Position numbers and translations under genes: made by a program | Source of the DNA: CAYGSN01 sp964352675 | GTDB lineage: Bacteria; Pseudomonadota; Alphaproteobacteria; Micavibrionales; Micavibrionaceae | NCBI GenBank assembly: GCA_964352675.1 | Contig: CAYGSN010000021.1 | Coordinates: forward strand, 1 to 33,565 | Length of the DNA stretch: 33,565 bases | Direction: 5' to 3' | Shown here: positions 17,777 through 24,992 of the stretch, one piece after another | Numbering within the stretch: the first letter of the stretch is position 1 | How the letters are laid out: every line of letters starts with the position of its first letter | Notes under the pieces: generated by a model | What the model was told of the DNA's origin: nothing | What the model saw: the letters and a program-made list of their open reading frames with translations, nothing else | Database searches by the model: none

Positions 17777-18508
17777 ATGTTTGCGTGCAAAACCAGAAAT
17801 TATAATTCAGAGTCAGGGAATGTCCTGTTTTTGATTTTGATTGCCGTGGCGCTCTTCGCCGCGCTTTCATACGCGGTTACACAGTCCACGCGAACAGGTG
17901 GCGGAAGTGGTGATAACGAAACTGCTTTGATCAGCTCGGCGCAGCTCACGCAATATCCGGCCAGTATCAGAACCTCTGTCGTGCGGATGATTATCGGTGG
18001 GACGGATGTGACGAACCTGGAATTTAACTCTCCTTCACAATTCGGAACATTGGTAAATCCTGCCAACGGTGTTTTTCATCCTTCTGGTGGTGGCGCAACT
18101 TATGCGAATGCCCCGGGCAACATGATGGCGACAGGTTCGCAGGGCGCTTGGGTATTTAACGGTGAAAACCAGATTGACCTTCTGGGGACAACCGATGCAG
18201 GCGGACCGATCACATCGACGGCCGATATTATCGCCTTCCTCCCCGGTATTACATTGACACTGTGTCAGCGTATCAATACCGAACTTGGCCTGGCCGCAAC
18301 GCCGGTTGTCTCTGGTGGTCTTGATATAACCACGGATATGATCGACGGTGCCGGTATTACAGCCGGTGGTGGGACGATTGGTGACCCTGCCCCCGCGACG
18401 GATGCCGCTCTTGATGGCCAGCCTTTTGGATGTCTGCAACATGATGCCGACCTGGATGGCGATGGGACAAATGACTATGTCTACTACCACGTCCTGGTTG
18501 AAAGGTAG
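17777..18508 (+). CDS. Pilin-like protein with type IV-like N-terminus (first of two)
   Basis: The 243-residue protein begins with a 14-residue hydrophilic leader ending in ESG. An uninterrupted hydrophobic helix follows (NVLFLILIAVALFAALSYAV), as in type IV prepilins cut after Gly14 by a prepilin peptidase. The usual Glu at +5 of the mature protein is absent. The globular part is Gly/Thr/Ala-rich. Near the C-terminus lies HDADLDGDGTNDYVYYH, a DxDxDG calcium-loop-like stretch. I chose ATG 17777, which has a GGAG site upstream, over TTG 17765. It is a candidate major pilin, in the PilS position of R64. Confidence 0.75.
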   Translation: MFACKTRNYNSESGNVLFLILIAVALFAALSYAVTQSTRTGGGSGDNETALISSAQLTQYPASIRTSVVRMIIGGTDVTNLEFNSPSQFGTLVNPANGVFHPSGGGATYANAPGNMMATGSQGAWVFNGENQIDLLGTTDAGGPITSTADIIAFLPGITLTLCQRINTELGLAATPVVSGGLDITTDMIDGAGITAGGGTIGDPAPATDAALDGQPFGCLQHDADLDGDGTNDYVYYHVLVER

Positions 18509-18539
18509 AGTGGCCTGAGTGTTCGCTTCGCAGGAAGAT

Positions 18540-19316
18540 ATGAACATCATTCCCCCACAAAAAGAACATGGCAAGAGCGCAACTGAAAAAGGGAGCGCTC
18601 TTGTTTACATCCTGATCGCAATTGCGTTGCTAGCCGCTCTTACGCTCACTTTCATGGAACCCTCCAGCCAGCAAACCTCTTCGCAAAACAGCTTTAAAAC
18701 AATTTCAGAAGTTGAATCGCAAATCGGTCTGATCCGCTCCGCCATTCAGGAATGCGTCCTGTATTACGATCAGGGCGACCCGCTGATTACCGGCGAGGTG
18801 ACCGAAGCCAACGCCAACACACGCTATCCAATCAACCCGAATTCGGCTTACCTGGATGCAGGGGATCGTTCCGGCAATCGCCTTGTGCGTAATTTACGCT
18901 GTCCCGGCAATAATCCTGGTACGGGGAGTGAAAATCAGCATGGCTTGCTTTTCGCCAGCTCAACCGGCAAGTTCATGCCACCCGCGCCAAATTTTTTCGA
19001 TGAGTGGGAATACTATAATGGCGAGGATGGCGTGTTTTTCTGGACCGGGACTGATAAATCCGATCCTTTCTTGGCCAGTGCTCTGGCAAAAATTGATGAC
19101 AATTACGCGGAGTGCGAGGTGGATGTGATTGATACATCCGTTGCCCCCGCCGGTGCCAAGGATCTTGATAGTGGACCAACAGCGGGTGTGGATTGCGACG
19201 CCAGCCATATTTGCCTTCGTGTTTGGTTGCGTATCGGTGCTTCGGCGTTATATCCCGGTGATGCCGATGGCGATGAAAACACCGATAACCTGCCGACGCA
19301 GGCTGATTGCCCTTGA
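18540..19316 (+). CDS. Pilin-like protein with type IV-like N-terminus (second of two)
   Basis: The 258-residue protein has a leader ending EKG and then a hydrophobic helix (SALVYILIAIALLAALTLTF), so cleavage after Gly18 is expected. As in its neighbour, Glu+5 is missing. The C-terminal part has an Asp-rich loop (PGDADGDENTDN) that may bind calcium, and several cysteines (CVLYY, LRCPG, AECEV, VDCDASHIC). It has no strong overall similarity to the preceding protein beyond this plan. It may be a minor pilin, a tip adhesin or the second major subunit. ATG 18540 with AGGAAG upstream is preferred over GTG 18519. It is the last gene of the operon, 15 bases from the convergent kinase gene. Confidence 0.72.
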   Translation: MNIIPPQKEHGKSATEKGSALVYILIAIALLAALTLTFMEPSSQQTSSQNSFKTISEVESQIGLIRSAIQECVLYYDQGDPLITGEVTEANANTRYPINPNSAYLDAGDRSGNRLVRNLRCPGNNPGTGSENQHGLLFASSTGKFMPPAPNFFDEWEYYNGEDGVFFWTGTDKSDPFLASALAKIDDNYAECEVDVIDTSVAPAGAKDLDSGPTAGVDCDASHICLRVWLRIGASALYPGDADGDENTDNLPTQADCP

Positions 19317-19331
19317 CTCCTTGCCTGTGAT

Positions 19332-21629
19332 TTAGTCAGGTTTCAGGGTTTTAATTTCATCTTGCACACGTGTGAATTCCCTTAGCGCCTCTTCCACAAG
19401 TTTTTTGCAGTCTTTCTTCTCTTCCGCATCATCCTGTATTTGCGCGGCAATATCTCCAAGAACATTGCAGCAGGCGGAACGCGCCGCACCCTTCAGGCTA
19501 TGCGCAGCCTCCGCCACTTCATGGCTGTCGTTATGCACCTGTGCGTCCTGAAGCCGGACAATCAGGGGCACAGTCATTTCTGCGAACATTTGCAGCATTT
19601 CAACGGTGTTCTCATCAAACGCACCCATAAGCTCAATCATGGCGGCTTTGTCCACGGCGGGGGGTATATCTCCTGACTCGGTCTGCTCTGTCTGCGCGGG
19701 GGACGCAGACTCAGGATTGCTCCCCAGATCCTCACCCGTCAGTAAGCCCCAGCGGATCAGAAGCCTGCGAAACTGGCCCAGGGAGACAGGTTTAAGCAGG
19801 CATTCATCAAAGCCGTGGCTCATATAGGTTTCGCGCTGTGACATCTGCACATCGGCAGTCAGGACAATAACGGGGAAATGTTTCTCGCTTCCCTCTTCCT
19901 CCTTCTCGCGAATGGTTTTGACCAGTTCATACCCGTCAATGTCGGGCATATGCAGATCTGTAATAAGAATGCCGTATTTGCCGGTGGCCAGCGCTTCTAG
20001 CGCCTGGCGTCCATCATTCACGAAGTCGGCCTCGACGCCGACTTTTTCAAGTTGCCGCGAGAGCACATCGCGCACGCTTTCCGTGTCTTCGGCAATCAAC
20101 AGGCGCGTAGGGCCGTCAATGCTGAAGGTTAGGGTTTTGGAGGCTGCATCCTGCACCGCTTCGCCCAGTCCGGCGCGGCTGGCCGGTTTGGTCAGGTAAG
20201 TTACGCCCAGCGATTGCAGGCTGTGCGCCAGCCCCGTGTCATCGCGCACCGTATACATGATCAACCCCATATTCGGGCGGATCTGCATGATTTCCTTGAT
20301 TAAATCCAGCCCCAGACCGTCAGGCAGGCCCTGGTCGATAACGCCCACATCAAAGGGGCGGCGTTTTGCCAGTTCCAGACCTTCCGCATAGGTTGGGCAG
20401 CTCTCCACCTTCGCGCCCATGGAGCGCAGCGAGTTTACAATTTCCTTGGCGCCCTGAGGATGATCTTCAACCGAGAGAACGGAAACTCCGTCCAGGGACG
20501 GTAGCTCGATGGTTGTTTCGGTGCCAATTTCTTCTGTTGGGATTTCGAACCAGAAGTTCGATCCCTTTCCTTCGGTACTTTCAACCCCGATTTTTCCGCC
20601 CATCAGCTCGACCAGTTTTTTGCAGATCGACAGCCCCAGACCCGTCCCGCCATATTTCCGCGCGGTGGAATTATCGGCCTGCACGAAAGATTGGAACAGG
20701 CGGGCGCAGACGTCTTCGCTCATTCCGATTCCCGTATCCACCACTTCAAACCGCAGCCCCACCTGGTTTTCTTCGGGTGATATATGCTGTGTTTTTGTGC
20801 TGACCCGCACGGTGACGGTGCCTTCATGCGTAAACTTGATCGCGTTGTTGCACAGGTTAATGATGATCTGGCGCAGGCGTTTCGGATCCCCGATAATTAC
20901 AAAGGGTACATCTTGTTCAATTTCATCACACAGATGAACCTTCAGGCCGTGAACCTTGACTGATAAGCCCTCCAGCGTTCCGCGCACCAACAGGCGCACC
21001 GGCACTTCGAACACGTCCAGCTCCATCTTGTCTGCATCCATTTTGGCCAGGTCCAGGATATCGTCCAGGATCTCAAGCAATCCGCTGGCGGCCGTTTGTG
21101 CGGTTTGCACCATGGCAGAAATTTTTTCACTGGGCTTTTCATCGGCGACAAGTTCCAGCAATCCGTAAATCGTCTGCATCGGCGTGCGGATCTCATGGCT
21201 CATCGTCGCCAGGAAATTGGATTTCATCTCGGCTGTTGCATCGGCGCGCTCAACCTCCTCCTTCAGCTTTTCTTCGGCCTCCTTATTGGCCGAGATATCG
21301 CTCGCCCAGAGGGTAAAGGAATCGTGCCCCTCCCAGAGATCCGATGTGATATCCAGCTTGATCCAGCGCTGCTTCTTGCTATGCGCATCGTAAAGCGGGA
21401 GGATATAGCTGCGGGGCGGGGTCGTGCTTTTGAGTTTCTGTGCAAGTTTTTTGGCTTCCTTATCACTCCAGATCTCTTCAAAATCCTTGCCTGAGAGATA
21501 TTCTGCCCTGTCCGCCCCCAGCATGATCGCCATCACCATATTGGCGTAAAGGACATGCATGTTCTTGCGGTCACGCTTGAGAATGCAGATTCCCAATGGC
21601 AGGTCGTCGTAAAAATCGCGGATGTCCAT
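19332..21629 (-). CDS. Soluble hybrid histidine kinase (PAS-HisKA-HATPase-REC-REC-Hpt)
   Basis: The 765-residue protein has no membrane segment. In order it shows a PAS-like sensor (residues 1-115) and a short coiled coil. A HisKA domain with His145 (ATMSHEIRTPM) comes next, then an HATPase_c domain with an N box near 258-262 and the G boxes VVDTGIGMS and GGTGLGLSICKKL. Two receiver domains follow, with Asp432 (VIDQGLPDG) and Asp558 (ITDLHMPDIDG). An Hpt domain carries His710 (EAAHSLKGAARS). The layout is that of a multistep phosphorelay kinase, like BarA or ArcB without their membrane anchors. REC1 departs more from consensus than REC2. The gene is convergent with the pilus-like operon and divergent from asd. 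It could pass phosphate to the CheY-like regulator at 9395. Confidence 0.93.
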   Translation of the reverse strand: MDIRDFYDDLPLGICILKRDRKNMHVLYANMVMAIMLGADRAEYLSGKDFEEIWSDKEAKKLAQKLKSTTPPRSYILPLYDAHSKKQRWIKLDITSDLWEGHDSFTLWASDISANKEAEEKLKEEVERADATAEMKSNFLATMSHEIRTPMQTIYGLLELVADEKPSEKISAMVQTAQTAASGLLEILDDILDLAKMDADKMELDVFEVPVRLLVRGTLEGLSVKVHGLKVHLCDEIEQDVPFVIIGDPKRLRQIIINLCNNAIKFTHEGTVTVRVSTKTQHISPEENQVGLRFEVVDTGIGMSEDVCARLFQSFVQADNSTARKYGGTGLGLSICKKLVELMGGKIGVESTEGKGSNFWFEIPTEEIGTETTIELPSLDGVSVLSVEDHPQGAKEIVNSLRSMGAKVESCPTYAEGLELAKRRPFDVGVIDQGLPDGLGLDLIKEIMQIRPNMGLIMYTVRDDTGLAHSLQSLGVTYLTKPASRAGLGEAVQDAASKTLTFSIDGPTRLLIAEDTESVRDVLSRQLEKVGVEADFVNDGRQALEALATGKYGILITDLHMPDIDGYELVKTIREKEEEGSEKHFPVIVLTADVQMSQRETYMSHGFDECLLKPVSLGQFRRLLIRWGLLTGEDLGSNPESASPAQTEQTESGDIPPAVDKAAMIELMGAFDENTVEMLQMFAEMTVPLIVRLQDAQVHNDSHEVAEAAHSLKGAARSACCNVLGDIAAQIQDDAEEKKDCKKLVEEALREFTRVQDEIKTLKPD

Positions 21630-21653
21630 GATGGCCGTTATCTTAGAGAATGC

Positions 21654-21683
21654 TTGCTTTTTTTGCTGCTTTTAGAGTATCAC
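21654..21683 (+). promoter_or_regulatory. Candidate asd promoter in the divergent spacer
   Basis: The 95-base spacer between the kinase and asd contains TTGCTT (21654-21659) and TATCAC (21678-21683) separated by 18 bases, a weak sigma70-like pair for asd. On the other strand an extended -10-like TGTGATACT lies in the same place and may serve the kinase gene. Both assignments are tentative. Confidence 0.3.
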
Positions 21684-21724
21684 AATAGGTTCGTATTGAA
21701 ACCAAAAATGAGAAAGTCAAAACC

Positions 21725-22747
21725 ATGGGCTATAAAGTTGCAGTCGTCGGCGCCACCGGAAATGTAGGACATGAAATCCTAAAGATTCTGGATGAGCGAA
21801 AATTTCCTGTCGATGATATCGTTGCACTTGCTTCCGCGCGCTCCGTGGGTAAGGAAGTTTCGTTTGGTGCCCAAAATCTGAAAGTGCGCGATTTGGCGAC
21901 CTTTGATTTCAAGGGGGTTGATATCGCGCTGTCCTCGCCGGGCGGCAAGGTTTCGGCGGAGTATTCGCCCAAGGCGGCCAAGGCGGGCGCTGTTGTCATT
22001 GATAACACATCATACTGGCGTATGGACCCGGATGTGCCGCTGATTGTGCCGGAGGTTAATCCGCATGCGATCAACGAGGTTAAGAAGGGCATTATCGCCA
22101 ACCCGAATTGCTCGGTGATTCCGCTGACTGTCGCTTTAAAGCCGATCCATGATGCGGCCGGTATCCGGCGTGTTGTGGTGTCCACCTATCAATCCGTCTC
22201 TGGCTCCGGCAAGGCGGCGATGGATGAGTTGTTTAACCAGACCAAGGGCGTGTATATGAATGCCACGCCCGAGCCGTCTGTTTACCCAAAGCAGATTGCC
22301 TTCAACGCCATTCCACAAATCGATGTGTTCATGGATGACGGTATGACCAAGGAAGAATGGAAAAATGTGGTGGAGATCAAAAAGATACTCGATCCGAAAA
22401 TCAAGGTCTGCGCCTCCTGCGTGCGTATCCCGGTTTTTATCGGCCATAGCGCGATGGTTAATGTTGAGCTGGAGCGGGAGATCGAACTGGAGCAGGTCAG
22501 GGAGCTGTGGCGCAATTTTGACGGCTTGACCATGGTTGATCTGGAGCATGAAGAGATTCAATACGTTACGCCGATAGAAATTCAGGGCGAAGACGACGTC
22601 TATGTCTCCCGTTTGCGTGAAGATATCACGGTCGAAAACGGCCTGAATTTCTGGTGCGTATCAGACAATTTACGCAAGGGCGCGGCGCTGAACACCGTTC
22701 AGATCGCCGAGCTCCTGGTTAAGCATAAAGCGCAGGCTGCGGCCTAA
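21725..22747 (+). CDS. asd: Aspartate-semialdehyde dehydrogenase
   Basis: Asd reduces aspartyl phosphate to aspartate semialdehyde with NADPH, the branch point for lysine/diaminopimelate, threonine and methionine. The 340-residue protein has the nucleotide-binding GATGNVGHEILKIL and the catalytic Cys in NPNCSVIPL. STYQSVSGSGKAAMDEL follows, then the substrate Arg region (CASCVRIPVFIGHSA), which includes a conserved His. The length and motifs are complete. The last 29 bases overlap the 3' end of the antisense paralogue gene ending at 22719, so the two genes converge with no terminator between them. Confidence 0.97.
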   Translation: MGYKVAVVGATGNVGHEILKILDERKFPVDDIVALASARSVGKEVSFGAQNLKVRDLATFDFKGVDIALSSPGGKVSAEYSPKAAKAGAVVIDNTSYWRMDPDVPLIVPEVNPHAINEVKKGIIANPNCSVIPLTVALKPIHDAAGIRRVVVSTYQSVSGSGKAAMDELFNQTKGVYMNATPEPSVYPKQIAFNAIPQIDVFMDDGMTKEEWKNVVEIKKILDPKIKVCASCVRIPVFIGHSAMVNVELEREIELEQVRELWRNFDGLTMVDLEHEEIQYVTPIEIQGEDDVYVSRLREDITVENGLNFWCVSDNLRKGAALNTVQIAELLVKHKAQAAA

Positions 22748-23225
22748 CAACAACCGGCTCGGGTGCTGCCGCGGATATTCTCCACGGCAGCGGCGCCGGG
22801 GGGCCGCTGTCTTCACTGCCTCCTTCACGTTTTTGCATGACTCTTTGCGCAAGGGACTCCGGCGTCAGGCTGTCTTCGAGTAGCAGTTCGGCCACCGATG
22901 TCCCGATCGTTCTGGTCAGGAAGTAGCTGGCCGACGCATTGGCTGCGAATACGCCCGGCAGTTGTGCGGATGACAGTCCGGCCAGGTGGTAACGTTGGCG
23001 CGGCCGTACCATGGGAAGTTCCCCAAGCTTGAAGACACAGTTGCCGATCATTTCATCATCGAGATCCTTACCGGCATCTTCGGCCAGCGTCCGGATCATA
23101 AATCCCCAGATGGGAATTGTCAGGGGAACGTTTAGCGGCGCTGTCCGGGCGTTGCTCATACTGAATAGAGCATGCTTATCAATGGTTGCCTTCATGTTTT
23201 CCGGTATGTTTACTGCTGAGTTCAT
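22719..23225 (-). CDS. Conserved small protein A, paralogue of the 23412-23900 product
   Basis: I do not recognise a named family. The 168-residue protein shares two segments with the neighbouring minus-strand gene. One is IPIWGFMIRTLAEDAGKDLD, against IGLWAAMLKKLVDLSDNDYD. The other is TRTIGTSVAELLLEDSLTPE, against TRATGMESAELIVADELTPE. The hydrophobic middle and the Thr-Arg-x-x-Gly motif recall DUF697-type proteins. The C-terminus is Pro/Ala-rich. Translation starts at ATG 23225 with AGGAGG five bases upstream. Upstream is a 91-base leader almost identical to that of its paralogue. Its 3' end overlaps asd by 29 bases on the opposite strand. Function is unknown. Confidence 0.68.
   Translation of the reverse strand: MNSAVNIPENMKATIDKHALFSMSNARTAPLNVPLTIPIWGFMIRTLAEDAGKDLDDEMIGNCVFKLGELPMVRPRQRYHLAGLSSAQLPGVFAANASASYFLTRTIGTSVAELLLEDSLTPESLAQRVMQKREGGSEDSGPPAPLPWRISAAAPEPVVVRPQPALYA
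22765..22791. terminator. Possible bidirectional hairpin near the convergent asd end
   Basis: GCTGCCG (22765-22771) pairs with CGGCAGC (22785-22791) around a 13-base loop, 18 bases after the asd stop and inside the C-terminal codons of the opposing gene. It lacks a T-run on either strand, so a role in termination is only possible. Confidence 0.25.
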
Positions 23226-23356
23226 GTGTTCCTCCTGTTGTTTTGTAAGTTAGTTGCGTAAAAACTATATATAAATGAAATTTTAGTCAACATTTTTTTT
23301 ATATATAAGATTTTTATTATACTAATGTATGGCTTTTCATTTTTTTGTTTCTTCAT
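23222..23356 (-). CDS. Possible 44-residue basic peptide between the two paralogues
   Basis: The ORF starts at ATG 23356 with a good ribosome site (CAGGAG six bases upstream), 55 bases after the stop of protein B. Its TGA overlaps the ATG of protein A (ATGA). The peptide is Lys/Ile/Asn/Tyr-rich (begins MKKQKNEKPYISIIKILYIK). Most of it lies across the AT-rich leader repeat, which explains the composition. It may be a real coupled leader peptide, a decayed third family member, or a chance ORF. No homology is visible. Confidence 0.3.
   Translation of the reverse strand: MKKQKNEKPYISIIKILYIKKMLTKISFIYSFYATNLQNNRRNT
23231..23321 (-). repeat. Leader/promoter repeat, copy 1 (before protein A)
   Basis: This 91-base block matches 23910-24000 without gaps at about 80 of 91 positions, counted by eye. 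Read on the minus strand it has TTGACT (23290-23285), then TATAGT (23269-23264) after a 15-base spacer or TAGTTT after 17. A common untranslated leader follows and ends in CAACAGGAGG just before the start codon. Promoter, leader and ribosome site are thus all duplicated. Confidence 0.8.
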
Positions 23357-23411
23357 GTTTTTCTCCTGTTTGTAATGCGGCACACCCTCTATGTTCCGCT
23401 GCAAATGCCTG

Positions 23412-23900
23412 CTAGATGTAATCGCTTGGGTCCGGCGGGCCGTCACTGCCCCAGCCTTTCCATCTGATTCCGAAAACAGCAAGCGCGGCACGCACAGCGT
23501 TTTCCGGTGTCAGCTCATCGGCAACGATAAGTTCGGCCGATTCCATGCCTGTCGCCCGGGTTGTCCAGTAATTGATTGCGCCGTTTACGCCCGAATTGAA
23601 GAGCAGGCTTAACCCCAAAGTAAGAGGCGCTGTGGCTAGGGATGTTGCCCAACTCACAGTCTTGATGGCAGCGGCTGCTGTGCCTGTTGCGATAACGGCG
23701 GCGACAGCAACGCGTTGCAGCGTTTCCTCGTCATAGTCGTTGTCTGAGAGGTCTACCAATTTTTTCAGCATCGCTGCCCAAAGTCCGATCATAACCGCGA
23801 TATCGCTGTGAGGGATCGGTCCCATCACCACGCCCGTACCTGCGGCCACTTTTGCAAAGTCTTTGACGCATTTTTTCATTTCTTTGGATACTTCAGCCAT
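23412..23900 (-). CDS. Conserved small hydrophobic protein B, DUF697-like by eye
   Basis: The 162-residue protein has a charged N-terminus (MAEVSKEMKKCVKDFAKV) and then VVMGPIPHSDIAVMIGLWAAM. An Ala/Thr-rich hydrophobic stretch follows (VAVAAVIATGTAAAAIKTVS), then NSGVNGAINYWTTRATGMES. The PIP-x-x-D start of a helix, the Gly-rich hairpin and the TR-x-x-G ending resemble DUF697/YcjF-type domains, often linked to GTPases. This is a resemblance by eye, not a tested match. The C-terminus ends GWGSDGPPDPSDYI. It is a paralogue of the next downstream gene and has the second copy of the duplicated leader. The start ATG has AGGAGG nine bases upstream. No GTPase gene is nearby. Confidence 0.72.
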   Translation of the reverse strand: MAEVSKEMKKCVKDFAKVAAGTGVVMGPIPHSDIAVMIGLWAAMLKKLVDLSDNDYDEETLQRVAVAAVIATGTAAAAIKTVSWATSLATAPLTLGLSLLFNSGVNGAINYWTTRATGMESAELIVADELTPENAVRAALAVFGIRWKGWGSDGPPDPSDYI

Positions 23901-23909
23901 ATTCTAATT

Positions 23910-24000
23910 CCTCCTGTTGATTTGTAAGTTAATTGCGTAAAAAATATATATAATTGAAATTATAGTCAACATATTTTTTATATAATATAATTTCATTATA
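23910..24000 (-). repeat. Leader/promoter repeat, copy 2 (before protein B)
   Basis: This is the partner of 23231-23321. On the minus strand it has TTGACT (23969-23964) and TATATT (23948-23943) with a 15-base spacer. The shared leader follows, ending in CAACAGGAGG. Differences from copy 1 are scattered single bases, most of them in the AT-rich upstream end. The flanking sequence up to about 24060 is also very AT-rich. Confidence 0.8.
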
Positions 24001-24111
24001 AATAATTGGTGTTTTTGGGTTTTTATATTTTACTCTGTTTCGCACTTTAATCTGCGGTTTTTCGCAGTTACGTGCCAGCATTTTCTTGCGAGGCATTCGC
24101 AACTAAACATG

Positions 24112-24139
24112 TTGAAATTGCTGGGATTTCTCCTATGAT
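24112..24139 (+). promoter_or_regulatory. sdhCDAB promoter (sigma70-type)
   Basis: TTGAAA (24112-24117) and TATGAT (24134-24139) are separated by 16 bases, each with five of six consensus bases, 33 bases before the sdhC ATG at 24173. An AAAAGG ribosome site lies between them and the start. The rest of the 272-base spacer upstream holds only the leader repeat of the opposite gene and AT-rich sequence. Confidence 0.65.
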
Positions 24140-24172
24140 TAAGAGGTCGAAATTCTTTAAAAGGCTATCCGC

Positions 24173-24580
24173 ATGTCCGATACCGCATCTGTGAAATCCA
24201 AACGCCCGCTTTCTCCGCATCTTCAGGTCTATAAACCGCAAATGACTTCCATGACCTCGATTCTGCACCGTGCGACTGGAGTGGGGCTGACGATTGGTTT
24301 AATGATGATGGCCTGGTGGCTGGTGGCGGCTGCGATCGGCCCTGAAGCCTATGGTGTATTCACCGATTTTGCCGGGTCGGATGTTGGGAGAATCTTGCTT
24401 TTCGGCTGGACGCTGGCTTTTTATTACCATCTGGCCAATGGGATTCGCCATCTGATCTGGGATTGCGGTTTCCTCTTTAAACTCAAAGACGCCTATATGG
24501 CGGGATATTTTGTTCTGTTTGTGACGGCCGTGATGACCGGGTTTACCTGGTATTGTTTTCTTGTTTTGAAGGGGGTTTAG
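24173..24580 (+). CDS. sdhC: Succinate dehydrogenase cytochrome b556 subunit
   Basis: SdhC is one of two membrane anchors of complex II and helps bind haem b and ubiquinone. The 135-residue protein has the family start RPLSPHLQVYK, then SILHRATGVGL with the quinone-site Ser/Arg region. Three membrane segments follow, with HLANGIRHLIWD, whose first His (86) is the probable haem ligand. It is first in an sdhC-D-A-B operon with 4 bases to sdhD. Confidence 0.97.
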   Translation: MSDTASVKSKRPLSPHLQVYKPQMTSMTSILHRATGVGLTIGLMMMAWWLVAAAIGPEAYGVFTDFAGSDVGRILLFGWTLAFYYHLANGIRHLIWDCGFLFKLKDAYMAGYFVLFVTAVMTGFTWYCFLVLKGV

Positions 24581-24584
24581 GCGC

Positions 24585-24992
24585 ATGCATATGAAGTGGG
24601 ACGATCACGGGATGAAAACGCCGATTGCACGGGCCAAGGGGTTGGGCGCTTCGCGCTCTGCTGTCGGTGGGTGGATCAAGCTGCGCATGACCGCGGTGGG
24701 CAATGCCATTCTGGGTGTCTGGTTTATCTGGTTCCTGAGCAACAATATGGGCGCAAGCCATGCGGAATTTAGCGCAAGCCTCGCCGATCCGCGTAATGCG
24801 ATCTGCATGATCTTGCTGATTATCTCCGCCTTTTATCACGCGGTGCTGGGCAACCGGGAAGTGATCGAAGATTATCTGCATAACGAATATTTCAAAATCT
24901 TCAAACTGGCGGGCATGTATTTGTTTTTCTTCGCTGCTGCGGTGGCGTGTGTGTTTAGTGTTTTAAAAATTGCTTTTACGGCGGGTGTATAG
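24585..24992 (+). CDS. sdhD: Succinate dehydrogenase membrane anchor subunit
   Basis: This second anchor of complex II has 135 residues and three membrane helices. Its signatures are GASRSAVGGWIKLRMTAVGN near the N-terminus and YHAVLGNREVIEDYLHNEYF, where His85 is the probable haem ligand. ATG 24585 is taken as start; ATG 24591 or 24612 would shorten a short polar N-terminus. The stop is immediately followed by the sdhA ATG. Confidence 0.95.
   Translation: MHMKWDDHGMKTPIARAKGLGASRSAVGGWIKLRMTAVGNAILGVWFIWFLSNNMGASHAEFSASLADPRNAICMILLIISAFYHAVLGNREVIEDYLHNEYFKIFKLAGMYLFFFAAAVACVFSVLKIAFTAGV

Noticed and set aside
23222..24060. AT-rich island as an insertion sequence or mobile element
   Set aside because: No transposase and no terminal inverted repeats with target duplication are visible; the similarity between the ends is a gapless direct repeat that coincides with promoters.
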